Of a stretch of DNA of 64,000 nucleotides, positions 42,561 to 50,739 are shown piece after piece. The first letter of the stretch is position 1, and the number at the start of each line of letters is the position of its first letter. The position numbers were made by a program, and so were the translations under genes. The notes under the pieces are model-generated. The model made no database searches and was not told where the DNA came from. It was given only the letters and a program-made list of their open reading frames with translations. The stretch is from Bacillota bacterium (GTDB lineage Bacteria > Bacillota > Clostridia > Lachnospirales > Cellulosilyticaceae). The stretch is taken from contig JAEZJJ010000079.1 of NCBI GenBank assembly GCA_023436395.1, positions 23,073-87,072 on the forward strand, in the 5' to 3' direction.

Positions 42561-43532
42561 TTATTTTTCTAAAGCTGTTGAAACTTCATTAATCATTGTC
42601 ATTGTTGAAGTAAATCCACCACCTGCTGTATACCATACTGATGGGTCAAGGTAGATAATACGATTATTTTGACTTGCTTTTGTCTTGTTAATCAATTCAT
42701 TATCAAATAAAGCTGGTGCTGAACCTTCGCCTGCTACTACTGCACTACGATCTACCACAAATAAGTAATCTGGGTTTTGTTCTAAGATATACTCAAATGA
42801 AGCATTTTGTCCATGTGTAGAATCTTCAATTGTTTCATCTACTGGCTTTATACCAAATTCATTATGAATAATTCCAAATCTAGAACCTTTTCCATAAACA
42901 CTGAATGCATCACCATTAGCAAGTGTAATAAGGGCATTTACATCTTTCTCAGCTGCTTTAGCGGCAATATCTGCCATGGCCCCTTTTATTTCTTCTACTT
43001 TAGCATTTACTTCTTCTTCTTTTTCAAAGATTTCACCTAAATAATTCATATTCGTTTCAAAAGATGCCATATAATTTGTATTATCCACTGCTAGATTAAT
43101 TGTTGGTGCAATCTTGCTAAGTTCCTCATAATAATCTGCTTGTCTGCCTCCAATAATAATTAACTCTGGCTCTATTTCAAAGATTTTTTCCATATCTAAT
43201 TCTTTAAGTGAACCTACATTGGTATATAAAGTTTCATCTTGGAGGTGTGATAAATAACCTGGTAATTGGCCGCTCAGCGGAAGCCCTGTTGGTGTAATTT
43301 CTAATGCATCTAAGGCATCTAAAATCCCAAGTTCAAGTACCACAATATTTTGAGGGTTTTTAGGTACTTCTGTTTCACCTAAAGCATGTACTACCTTAAC
43401 TGTTTCTGTTGCTACTGAAGTTTCTGTTGAAGTTACCTCTCCCACTTCAGCATTTACTGCACTACTGCATCCTGTTGCTGTTACCATTACTCCTACTGCT
43501 GTCATCATTGTTAATAATAATTTCTTGTTCAT
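42561..43532 (-). CDS. Iron-siderophore ABC transporter substrate-binding lipoprotein
   Basis: 323 aa. A lipoprotein signal ends in TATGC with Cys22. The periplasmic-binding-protein fold has the EVPKNPQNIVVLELGILDALDAL and IFEIEPELIIIGGRQ segments of the FatB/CeuE/YclQ family, which bind catecholate siderophores such as petrobactin. It is the last gene of a four-gene unit in the order permease, permease, ATPase, binding protein, the order of Bacillus yclNOPQ. The RBS is AAGGAG. Confidence 0.93.
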   Translation of the reverse strand: MNKKLLLTMMTAVGVMVTATGCSSAVNAEVGEVTSTETSVATETVKVVHALGETEVPKNPQNIVVLELGILDALDALEITPTGLPLSGQLPGYLSHLQDETLYTNVGSLKELDMEKIFEIEPELIIIGGRQADYYEELSKIAPTINLAVDNTNYMASFETNMNYLGEIFEKEEEVNAKVEEIKGAMADIAAKAAEKDVNALITLANGDAFSVYGKGSRFGIIHNEFGIKPVDETIEDSTHGQNASFEYILEQNPDYLFVVDRSAVVAGEGSAPALFDNELINKTKASQNNRIIYLDPSVWYTAGGGFTSTMTMINEVSTALEK

Positions 43533-43629
43533 TACTTAATCTCCTTATCATTTTTTAATGTTTTATTAATAATTTTCATTCTCAATTAACTGCTATTAAT
43601 TTTCCTCTACTCAAATAAGTAGAGGCTTT

Positions 43630-44385
43630 TTAGAAATACACACAAATTTTTTGATTATTAATGTCTTCTACATGGAATGGCATATCATATATATTTTCCA
43701 GAATCCCTTTATTAATAATATCCTTTGTATAACCTTCTCTTTCTACAATCCCATCTTTGAGTGCCACAATATAGTCTGAGTAACAAGAAGCAAAATTAAT
43801 ATCGTGAATAACGATTACTACTGTCTTCCCTAATTCATCTACTAGCTTTCTTAAGATTTTCATAATTTCTGCTGAATGCTTCATGTCTAAGTTATTTAGC
43901 GGCTCGTCTAATAAGATGTACTCACTATTTTGTGCAATGACCATGGCAATATAGGCTCTTTGTCTCTGACCACCACTCAGTTCATCTAGATAGCGATGCT
44001 GAAGGTCCATAAGTTGCATATAGCCAAGGGCTTCATCAATCTGCTTTTCATCTTCTGCATTTAGGTTTCCTCCTGAATGGGGAAATCTACCAAAGCTTAC
44101 AAGCTCTCTAATCGTTAAACGTATATTAATATGATTGGTTTGCTTTAAGATGGCTAATTTCTTTGCTAGTTCCTTTTGGTCCCACTCTAAAACATCCCTG
44201 CCATCAATCATTACAAGTCCTGTGTCTCGTTTCATAAGTCTACTCATTATAGATAAAACTGTACTTTTACCTGCTCCATTTGGACCAATGAAAGAAGTAA
44301 TTTTACCTTGTGGAATATTAATGGATACATCATCAACTACTTTTTTATTCCCATAGGATTTAGATATATTTTTAATATGAATCAT
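43630..44385 (-). CDS. Iron-siderophore ABC transporter ATPase
   Basis: 251 aa. Walker A is GPNGAGKST, the signature LSGGQRQRA, Walker B YILLDEPLNNLD and the H-loop VIVIHD. It belongs to the FepC/YclP iron-uptake ATPase branch. The ATG overlaps the stop of the permease gene by four bases (ATGA), so translation is coupled. It is in the same operon as the two permeases and the binding protein. Confidence 0.95.
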   Translation of the reverse strand: MIHIKNISKSYGNKKVVDDVSINIPQGKITSFIGPNGAGKSTVLSIMSRLMKRDTGLVMIDGRDVLEWDQKELAKKLAILKQTNHINIRLTIRELVSFGRFPHSGGNLNAEDEKQIDEALGYMQLMDLQHRYLDELSGGQRQRAYIAMVIAQNSEYILLDEPLNNLDMKHSAEIMKILRKLVDELGKTVVIVIHDINFASCYSDYIVALKDGIVEREGYTKDIINKGILENIYDMPFHVEDINNQKICVYF

Positions 44386-45350
44386 TTTGCACGTCCTTTC
44401 ATTAATAAATAGATAAAGTAAATTCCACCCACGAAATTAATAATAATTCCCACACTTACTCCAAAGTTTAAAACACGTTCTGCAATAAGCTGACCACCTA
44501 CTAGAAAAATAATACTAAACAGCCAAATTGCTAATGCTAAATGTTTGTGTCTATAAGATTTAATAAAATATCTTGCTATATTGACAATCAGTATGCCTAG
44601 AAATGTGATAGGCCCTACTAAAGCTGTTGCTGCTGCAGTTAAAATAACAACTACAATAAGCATTTTCCCTACTGTACTCTCATAATTTACACCTAAGTTA
44701 ATGGCTTGGTCCCTCCCTAATGCCATAACATCTAATACCCCTAAAAATTTAAAGCTATAAAGAAATCCTCCTACAATTAACACCGTTGCCATTCCTAAAA
44801 CCTCGGTATTAATTTGATTAAAACTTGCTTGAGACTTATCTTGAATCTTAAGAAACTCAGAAGGATCAATTAATACTTGTAAAAATGTAGTAAAACTCTC
44901 AAATAATGTTCCTACTATAACCCCTACTAATAGCATGAAAAAGATATTACCATTTTTATTTTTAAAAATAATCTTATAGAATACTGCTGAAGCAATTAAC
45001 ATTAAAATAAGATTTAACCCAAAATGCATTTTTGCATTAGTAATCCACTTACTAGTTGAACCTAAAACAAAGATCATCACTGTATTAGCTAACATATAAA
45101 GTGAATCTAACCCCAAAATACTAGGTGTTAAAATATGGTTATTAGTAACTGTCTGAAATATAAGAGAAGAAAATCCAATAGCTCCTCCTACTAATACAAT
45201 GGCATAAACCTTTGGTATACGCCTACCTAAAGCATAACTATAGCTTTTGGGATTTAGCCCTATTAATAAAAAGGCAGCAATAAGTGAAAGGGCTACTACG
45301 ATGAGTAGAAGCATTTTCCTTCTATCCTCTCTGACCATCTTATTTTGCAT
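44382..45350 (-). CDS. Iron-siderophore ABC permease (FecCD type), second
   Basis: 322 aa with about nine transmembrane helices. It shows the FecCD signature: GIGLNPKSYSYALGRR-like N-terminal strand, MALGRDQAINLGVNYES and GPITFLGILIVNIARYFI. It is YclO-like by gene order. The AGGAGG Shine-Dalgarno lies inside the previous gene, overlapping by 11 bases. Confidence 0.93.
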   Translation of the reverse strand: MQNKMVREDRRKMLLLIVVALSLIAAFLLIGLNPKSYSYALGRRIPKVYAIVLVGGAIGFSSLIFQTVTNNHILTPSILGLDSLYMLANTVMIFVLGSTSKWITNAKMHFGLNLILMLIASAVFYKIIFKNKNGNIFFMLLVGVIVGTLFESFTTFLQVLIDPSEFLKIQDKSQASFNQINTEVLGMATVLIVGGFLYSFKFLGVLDVMALGRDQAINLGVNYESTVGKMLIVVVILTAAATALVGPITFLGILIVNIARYFIKSYRHKHLALAIWLFSIIFLVGGQLIAERVLNFGVSVGIIINFVGGIYFIYLLMKGRAK

Positions 45351-46305
45351 ATTCTGCCCTCCTTAAAATCATGACTAGGAAGATTGCACTACCAATAACA
45401 CCTACCATCATACTAATAGAAACTTCAAATGGATAAATAATTAATCGCCCTAACACATCACAAACAAGTAAAAAGATTGGTCCAATAAGTGCTGTATGAT
45501 AAAGTGCATTCTTGAGATGATCTCCCATATAAAGTGTCACTAGGTTAGGAATAATAAGTCCTAGAAAAGGGATATTCCCTACTGTAATAATTGTGACTGC
45601 TGTAATCATGGCTACAATTCCTAGCCCTATATTCATGACAAGTTTATAATTGAGGCCTAAGTTCACTGCAAAATCTTCTCCCATCCCCACAATGGTAAAT
45701 TGATTAGCATAGAGAAAACCTAGTACTACTACTGGGATACTTAAATACAACATTTCATAATTCCCAGACATAATAACAGATAAATTCCCTTCCATAAATG
45801 AAGTTATATTTTGTACCAAATCGTGTTTATAAGAAAAATAGGCAGTAATAGAGGCTACTACTTTTCCTAACATCATCCCTACTAAAGGCACAAAAATAAT
45901 ATTTTTAATTTGTATACGCCTCATCATCGTCATGAAAAGTAATGTGCCTCCTAAAGAAAAAATAAAGGCAACTATCATTCTTGTCATTTGAGGCGTGTTT
46001 CCTAACCACATCATACTTACTAGAATCCCTAGTTTTGCAAAGTCAGTAGTGGCAGCTGTAGTGGGTGAGACAAATTTATTCCGACTTATTTGCTGCATAA
46101 TGAGTCCACTTACACTTAATCCTGCTCCTGCTACAAGAATACTGATTAATCGAGGTAAACGGCTCACTAAAAGCAGCTCAATCTTGTCTTCTTTTAATGC
46201 GATTATGTCATTTATATGAAGGCTACTAACCCCTACAAACAGTGAAATTCCAGAAAGAATCATCAAAAGTAGGCACAAATAACGTTTTTTAATATATTTT
46301 TTCAC
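45340..46305 (-). CDS. Iron-siderophore ABC permease (FecCD type), first
   Basis: 321 aa. The start is a GTG at 46305, eight bases from AAAGGAG. About nine transmembrane helices are seen, with RLPRLISILVAGAGLSVSGLIMQ and GNIPFLGLIIPNLV of the FecCD family. It is YclN-like and heads the iron operon. The upstream divergent region contains a Fur box. Confidence 0.93.
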   Translation of the reverse strand: MKKYIKKRYLCLLLMILSGISLFVGVSSLHINDIIALKEDKIELLLVSRLPRLISILVAGAGLSVSGLIMQQISRNKFVSPTTAATTDFAKLGILVSMMWLGNTPQMTRMIVAFIFSLGGTLLFMTMMRRIQIKNIIFVPLVGMMLGKVVASITAYFSYKHDLVQNITSFMEGNLSVIMSGNYEMLYLSIPVVVLGFLYANQFTIVGMGEDFAVNLGLNYKLVMNIGLGIVAMITAVTIITVGNIPFLGLIIPNLVTLYMGDHLKNALYHTALIGPIFLLVCDVLGRLIIYPFEVSISMMVGVIGSAIFLVMILRRAEYAK

Positions 46306-46318
46306 GATTCTTACTCCT

Positions 46319-46348
46319 TTGACACCCTATAAATATCTGTGTTATACT
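46319..46348 (+). promoter_or_regulatory. Promoter of the AraC regulator gene
   Basis: TTGACA (46319-46324) and TATACT (46343-46348) are separated by 18 bp on the plus strand. The transcript start would be near 46355, just in front of the Fur box. Confidence 0.6.
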
Positions 46349-46361
46349 ATTTAAACTTGTT

Positions 46362-46380
46362 ATTGATAATTTTTATCATT
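46362..46380. promoter_or_regulatory. Fur box in the iron operon divergent promoter
   Basis: ATTGATAATTTTTATCATT is a near-palindromic 19-bp match to the Fur consensus of GATAAT hexamers. It sits between the iron-uptake operon and the AraC regulator and would repress both when iron is replete. Confidence 0.72.
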
Positions 46381-46479
46381 TATGAATTAATATTATCAAC
46401 TTATTTTTTTATTGTCTAACAAGATATTTAGATTTATTTCACTATATTTATATGAATTTATTTTTGGAAGGAGCTTTAT

Positions 46480-47211
46480 ATGACCAACCTACAACTTGAA
46501 CAAGTGATAGAGAACTTTTATCTATGTAGCCATCTCCCACTTTCAGCCTTTGATAATGCTCACAATAACATTTTTTCAATAGGAAATGCTTTGAAGTATT
46601 TTCCTCAAAATATGATTGCAGCTAAGGAAGCCTACCTTCAGCTTAAAGATACCCCATTTATGAGCTATCCTTTAGAAAATGAAGGAATTATCACTATATG
46701 TCCTATTAATACAAAAGATTTGGAACAAGGTGTTTTTGTGATTGGCCCCTACACAAATGACATTGCACTCAAGGAAAGATTTCCTTTTAAACCTGCTCAT
46801 TGCATGGGAGCTCTCGTTCAATTACTTTATGCTATTAGAGAATCCTCATCTCTTGTTTCCTCAAATATAAAAGAAACTGACTACAATTATCATGTAAACA
46901 GAGCAAAAGAATATATTACTAAACACTATGACAAACCTATTACCCTGGATACCTTGTCTGACTATTTAGGTATTCATAAAAGTTATTTATGTACGATTTT
47001 TAAACAATCTACCAAGATGTCCTTTTGTCAATATACTAATTTCATAAGAATAGAAGAAAGCAAAAAACTTTTACATAAAGGAAATGCTTCTATTTTAGAT
47101 ATTGCCCTTACTACTGGGTTTAGTAGCGCAAGTTACTTTAATACTACCTTTAAAAAAATAGTAGGTATGACACCTATCGAATATCGTAATCAAGGGCATA
47201 CACATATATAA
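46480..47211 (+). CDS. AraC-family transcription regulator of iron uptake
   Basis: 243 aa. The C-terminal double helix-turn-helix (~140-240) is YITKHYDKPITLDTLSDYLGIHKSYLC and LTTGFSSASYFNTTFKKIVGMTPIEYR. The N-terminal ~130 residues are a small ligand domain (ENEGIITICPIN). Divergently placed AraC regulators near siderophore operons act as co-activators that sense iron-siderophore (Bacillus Btr-like, inference). A terminator follows. Confidence 0.9.
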   Translation: MTNLQLEQVIENFYLCSHLPLSAFDNAHNNIFSIGNALKYFPQNMIAAKEAYLQLKDTPFMSYPLENEGIITICPINTKDLEQGVFVIGPYTNDIALKERFPFKPAHCMGALVQLLYAIRESSSLVSSNIKETDYNYHVNRAKEYITKHYDKPITLDTLSDYLGIHKSYLCTIFKQSTKMSFCQYTNFIRIEESKKLLHKGNASILDIALTTGFSSASYFNTTFKKIVGMTPIEYRNQGHTHI

Positions 47212-47218
47212 TGATAAA

Positions 47219-47268
47219 TGCGTTATAAATAGGGGTATAAACTATCCTCTATCTATAACGCTTTTTTG
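47219..47268 (+). terminator. Terminator after the AraC gene
   Basis: The stem GCGTTATAAATAG/CTATCTATAACGC (one mismatch) is followed by a T-run. It stands between this gene and the convergent small-protein gene. Confidence 0.85.
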
Positions 47269-47271
47269 GTA

Positions 47272-47424
47272 TTATTTATCTTTTTCAAAAGGAGGTTTAT
47301 TACCTCTTGAGCCTATCTTTTCCCCATCAATAATCCCTAAATCTGCATTCTCCTTTGGTTCCATCTTACGAAGTTCCGCCTTGCTCTTAGGTCTATCTTT
47401 CATGCGGTTTTTATTATTATCCAT
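47272..47424 (-). CDS. 50-aa charged small protein
   Basis: The frame starts MDNNKNRMKDRPKSKAEL and ends RGNKPPFEKDK. The Shine-Dalgarno AGGAG with suitable spacing is at the left end of the neighbouring gene, so it is likely expressed. It is highly charged, hydrophilic and without Cys, with no recognised family. It is the last of several small genes on the minus strand. Confidence 0.6.
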   Translation of the reverse strand: MDNNKNRMKDRPKSKAELRKMEPKENADLGIIDGEKIGSRGNKPPFEKDK

Positions 47425-47435
47425 TACTTTTTCTC

Positions 47436-47576
47436 CTAATGATTATTCTTAGTATTTTGATTCCAATGTTTCTTAAAATCTGTCTTTGCAGTACCTGGGT
47501 CTTTTTCAAGACCACCTTTGCACCTGCTTTTTTGAGAACCTTGTTGTGGTATCGCTTTTTTTGTCACTTCGTCCAT
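47436..47576 (-). CDS. 46-aa basic small protein
   Basis: The frame starts MDEVTKKAIPQQGSQ and ends HWNQNTKNNH. A GAGGTAGCTGAA Shine-Dalgarno precedes the ATG. It contains a single Cys and a KGGLEKDPGTAKTDFKKHW motif, which looks conserved in style, but no family is recognised. It lies 11 bases upstream of the 50-aa gene, so the two may be co-translated. Confidence 0.6.
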   Translation of the reverse strand: MDEVTKKAIPQQGSQKSRCKGGLEKDPGTAKTDFKKHWNQNTKNNH

Positions 47577-47595
47577 TTCAGCTACCTCTTTAATC

Positions 47596-47707
47596 TTATT
47601 GTTTTAAGTATTTTATGGCTTCATTTGCCTCCTCTTTAGTATGACTAAAAATCATAAAGTTATTTATATACTAGCTCATTATTAGCTACATCTTTATTAT
47701 TACTCAT
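47596..47707 (-). pseudogene. Possible frameshifted micro-ORF next to the DUF4231 gene
   Basis: An ATG at 47707 overlaps the DUF4231-like stop (ATGA) and opens MSNNKDVANNELVY before an in-frame stop. The downstream frame reads IFSHTKEEANEAIKYLKQ and stops at 47596. Joining the two needs one frameshift and gives a 37-aa protein. It may be a degraded small gene or two unrelated short frames. Confidence 0.3.
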
Positions 47708-48174
47708 TTTCCATCTTTTCCTTCACTATCTACTAGTTTCATGATTTGTGTATTACTCTCTAAGACTAGTTGCTCAATATTTCTACTTAAGATTTTTAAA
47801 TCCTCATCTTCTTTTTGATTTTTAATATGCATTTTTACAATTTCTGCCTTTAACTTTTCTACTAATTTACGATGTTCTTCCCACTTTTCTTTATAGCGGT
47901 ATAATACAGTAAGTGCAGAGGATATGGTTGCAACTGTTGTTAATAAAACACTAATCATCTGTGCATTATTTTTTAGGAGAACCATACTATCCATACTATT
48001 TAAAATGGTTATGGCTATGGGTGAAATCATAGATAAAACGGAAAAAGTATAATAACACCTCTTATAAATGGTTGCCTTTCTTATATTCCAATTGATAAGC
48101 GTCATCATACGTTGTTTTAGAAATGGGTCTTCAATGTCACTGTAGAGATATTTGCTTTCCTCTATCTCTTTCAT
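47704..48174 (-). CDS. DUF4231/SLATT-like two-helix membrane protein
   Basis: 156 aa. The ATG at 48174, with AAGGTG upstream, is preferred to a TTG at 48219. Residues ~45-65 and ~75-95 are the two transmembrane helices (YTFSVLSMISPIAIT and ISVLLTTVATISSALTVLY), followed by a long coiled-coil (KEKWEEHRKLVEKLKAEI). This is the layout of DUF4231/SLATT proteins, which can act as membrane effectors in nucleotide-signalling conflict systems, but no partner nucleotidyltransferase is next to it. It heads the small-gene group. Confidence 0.7.
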   Translation of the reverse strand: MKEIEESKYLYSDIEDPFLKQRMMTLINWNIRKATIYKRCYYTFSVLSMISPIAITILNSMDSMVLLKNNAQMISVLLTTVATISSALTVLYRYKEKWEEHRKLVEKLKAEIVKMHIKNQKEDEDLKILSRNIEQLVLESNTQIMKLVDSEGKDGK

Positions 48175-48269
48175 ATAACCACACCTTATTGAATTATTTG
48201 GTATATTATATTCAAACAAGTATTTGTTTGTCCCTATGGAGAGTAGTCCCTATTAGCATTTGACGTTAA

Positions 48270-48316
48270 AGAGCCAGTATCTATTCCTTTATCCAATAGA
48301 TACTGGCTCTTATCTT
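48270..48316. terminator. Perfect inverted repeat, likely terminator
   Basis: AGAGCCAGTATCTATT (48270-48285) and AATAGATACTGGCTCT (48295-48310) are perfectly complementary over 16 bp with a T-rich flank, just outside the small-gene cluster. Confidence 0.65.
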
Positions 48317-48337
48317 TCCATAAATTGAAATTTGAAT

Positions 48338-48608
48338 AATAACGTGTAGTGCGAGGTACCGCTATGTAGGCTGGCTAGGGAACTTACTTCCAGCTGCTGT
48401 CTCACTCCGTCAAGAGGCTCTAAATTCGTAATCCTTATGAACGGCTGAAAACTCGCTAACGCTCAGACACTCAGCCTAAAAACCATAAGGATTACTTCAT
48501 TAAGAGTCTCTAGACTCCACTCCAAGGCATCTTCCAGTAAGCCCCCTAGCCAGCCTACATAGCTACTTCTTGGCAAAAATAAAATGCTGGGAAGCTCTAC
48601 ACGTTATT
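48338..48608 (+). repeat. Large hairpin element 1 (271 bp)
   Basis: Terminal inverted repeats AATAACGTGTAG (48338-48349) and CTACACGTTATT (48597-48608) enclose a further perfect 20-bp pairing (48361-48380 with 48544-48563). Near the tip GTAATCCTTATG (48428-48439) pairs with CATAAGGATTAC (48484-48495). Between them is a 46-nt core at 48439-48484 with GAACGGCTGAAAACTC and TCAGACACTCAGCCTAAAA, which recurs in element 2. No open frame. It is either a structured RNA or a MITE-like transposon relic. Confidence 0.7.
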
Positions 48609-48808
48609 GTTTAGGCGCCTGCCCCTGGTTTCCCACTGTTGAAAAACCCCTGAGGATACTAGGCTGTACTACCTGCTATAAGAAATTATCTAAATGTATT
48701 GACATTCAATATCTTAAAGATTTTTACATATTACTCCAGTTTAGTAAAACACCATAAAATTGCTTGAAAGCTTAGTTTAGTATTATATTTTTATACGCAG
48801 TCTTACCC

Positions 48809-49072
48809 GTCGTGGTAGTTTGTAAGCACAATAACGCTGAGGGAAAGGAGTGGGGAAGGTCTGTCTGGAAGAGCGACTTGGGAGTATTTTTTAGAAGCAC
48901 TTAGCGAACGTTTTAGATGGGTTTTAGCCTGTGTGTCTGACCAACGGGAGTTTGCAGGCGTTCATCTAAATAAGTGAGCTTAGTGCTTCGAAAAATACGG
49001 ACTGGAGCACTGAAAGATAGCCCTTCCCCTCTCCTTTCCGCCCATCACCCTCCCTTACAAACATCCCCCGAC
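48809..49072 (-). repeat. Large hairpin element 2 (about 264 bp), opposite orientation
   Basis: An outer stem GTTTGTAAG (48818-48826) with CTTACAAAC (49054-49062) encloses GGAAAGGAGTGGGGAAGG pairing with CCTTCCCCTCTCCTTTCC. An inner arm TTTTTTAGAAGCACT pairs with AGTGCTTCGAAAAA. The minus-strand tip, 48919-48963, has GAACGCCTGCAAACTC and TCAGACACACAGGCTAAAA, the same core as element 1. The arms of the two elements are otherwise unrelated. The rest of 48220-49160 has no gene. Confidence 0.7.
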
Positions 49073-49160
49073 AAATTTCAATTTGCATTTTAGTAAGTAT
49101 TCCTGTTCTCCTAAGTGCACTTAAAAAATAAAACCCACACTGCAGTCAATAACTCAATTC

Positions 49161-50003
49161 TTATTTTTTTAGATAGATATAATCAGCTAGCCTTACCATG
49201 CCTATTCTTACCCCCATAGTAATGAGTGCATCCCCTAAAATAGTTTCTATACTGATAAGACGCTCTGCATCTAATATCTCTACATATTCTATTTGAATGC
49301 GATAATAGCGTTTAATCTCTGTTTCTAAAAGAAGTTTAAGTTTGTAGCTACTAATATTTCCTCTTTGATAAGCTAATTCAGCCTTTTTTAAAACATGGTA
49401 TAGAATCGGTGCTAATCGTCTTTCTTCTAATTCTAATAAAGTATTTCTGCTTCCTATAATCAAACCATTCTCTTCTCTAAGGGTAGGTAATACTCTTATT
49501 TCACAATTGTAGTGAAAATCTTTAATAAGTTGTTGTAATAACGCATTTTTTTGGAAGTCTTTTTCACTCGTATATAAACGTTGTGGTCTAATACAATTCA
49601 AAAACAAGGCTGCTGTAGTGAGGAAACTCTGATAATACTTAGGGTGTATTTCTCCCTCCAAGCGATTCATGGGTGTAGAATAACTGCCTATATATGTACT
49701 TGCATCTCTAGGATAAAGTTCTTCATAACTCGGATAAAAGAAGAAATCTGCTCCTGATTGAGTAGCTAACTCTATATCTTGCTTTGGTGTATGAGGATAT
49801 AACTCTGATGCCTCTTGAGAAGGAAACTGATGGGGATGCACAAAGCTACTTACAATGACTATCTTATTTTCAGTTCTTGCTGCCTTAATAAGTGTCTTAT
49901 GTCCTTCATGTAAAGCTCCCTTTGTCATAATAAAGCCCACCGAGGTTCTACCTATGCGATCAAGTTTTGTGGTCATCGTCTCTAATGATGTAATCACATC
50001 CAT
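49161..50003 (-). CDS. panC: Divergent pantoate-beta-alanine ligase (PanC-like)
   Basis: 280 aa, the usual length. The HIGH-like motif is KGALHEGHKT, and the conserved FVNPxQF segment reads FVHPHQF. SEKDFQ retains the Lys-Asp-x-Gln of the ATP/pantoate site, and the SSRN motif is GSRN. Two pantoate-pocket positions are changed (Asn to His, Ser to Gly). No panB or panD gene is next to it. It could be a true PanC with relaxed sites or an enzyme for a related acid. Confidence 0.8.
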   Translation of the reverse strand: MDVITSLETMTTKLDRIGRTSVGFIMTKGALHEGHKTLIKAARTENKIVIVSSFVHPHQFPSQEASELYPHTPKQDIELATQSGADFFFYPSYEELYPRDASTYIGSYSTPMNRLEGEIHPKYYQSFLTTAALFLNCIRPQRLYTSEKDFQKNALLQQLIKDFHYNCEIRVLPTLREENGLIIGSRNTLLELEERRLAPILYHVLKKAELAYQRGNISSYKLKLLLETEIKRYYRIQIEYVEILDAERLISIETILGDALITMGVRIGMVRLADYIYLKK

Positions 50004-50081
50004 ATTTTTCTCTCTTCCTTCCCCATAATATTTGTCTTTATTGTACCATAACTTTTCCTAATATTTGTATTTTAACATACT

Positions 50082-50495
50082 CTATTTATATTCTTCTAGA
50101 ATATCCTCTAAAATAAGGCATGCATCTTTTACATAGTCGCTGCACATCTCATAATGACTTCCTGATTTATTTTCTAGCAAATTCCCACAAACTGTACTTC
50201 CTTGCTTTTGCTTAAATCGATTCGCAAAATCTTGAACCATTGTAAAAGTCTTAATCCTTGCCTCACTATCCTCTGCTCTTGTTCTTCCATATAAAAGGCT
50301 AATCACCATATAAGCGCCTGTTACAGCTCCACATTCACCTCTCATACCACCCATACCGCCACCAAAAGCTTGTGATACTTTAAGTGCCATTTCATAGTCC
50401 ATCCCTAAATCTTTTGCATAAGCTGCAAAGACAGCTTGTGAGCAAGAAAATCCTTCTTTAAAAAGTGCCAATACTTCATCTACTTTACTATTCAT
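50082..50495 (-). CDS. C_GCAxxG_C_C family redox protein
   Basis: 137 aa. The family pattern is visible as CSQAVFAAYA, GGGMGGMRGECGAVTGA, an internal CGNLL, and terminal MCSDYVKDACLILEDIL. The conserved Cys residues suggest metal or redox binding; the family is common in anaerobes, often near oxidoreductases. It lies upstream of the panC-like gene on the same strand, 79 bases away. The RBS is AGGGAG. Confidence 0.9.
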   Translation of the reverse strand: MNSKVDEVLALFKEGFSCSQAVFAAYAKDLGMDYEMALKVSQAFGGGMGGMRGECGAVTGAYMVISLLYGRTRAEDSEARIKTFTMVQDFANRFKQKQGSTVCGNLLENKSGSHYEMCSDYVKDACLILEDILEEYK

Positions 50496-50580
50496 TGTCT
50501 ATTCTCCCTTATTTATGTATTTATGATTTTTACAACTTATTTTAATAATCTAGATATATATCGCTATTATATACTAAAGA

Positions 50581-50631
50581 AAATAGGGTATAAATCACAG
50601 ATTTATCTTTTCTATGACCTATACCCTATTT
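50581..50631 (-). terminator. Terminator of the aldo/keto reductase gene
   Basis: The perfect 12-bp stem AAATAGGGTATA/TATACCCTATTT with a T-rich tail on the minus strand lies about 110 bases downstream of the reductase stop. Confidence 0.8.
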
Positions 50632-50739
50632 CCCTATTAACTTTTGTTTAATAATTACAATCCCTTTAGTCCGAATTCGGATTCTCTTCTTATCGTTTCT
50701 ACTTCTAGTATTGGATTTAAAATCCTATAAAGTAAATGA

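Noticed and set aside
42113..46305. TerC homolog, ATP-grasp ligase or TerB in the window
   Set aside because: None of the membrane proteins (DUF4870-like, iron permeases, PstA/C, TspO) shows TerC motifs and no ATP-grasp gene was found, so those Ter parts are absent here.
48613..48800. Third hairpin element between the two large hairpins
   Set aside because: Short complementary stretches are present but no core motif or long pairing was found.
50670..50681. 12-bp palindrome TCCGAATTCGGA
   Set aside because: Isolated and not positioned near a promoter; likely coincidental.
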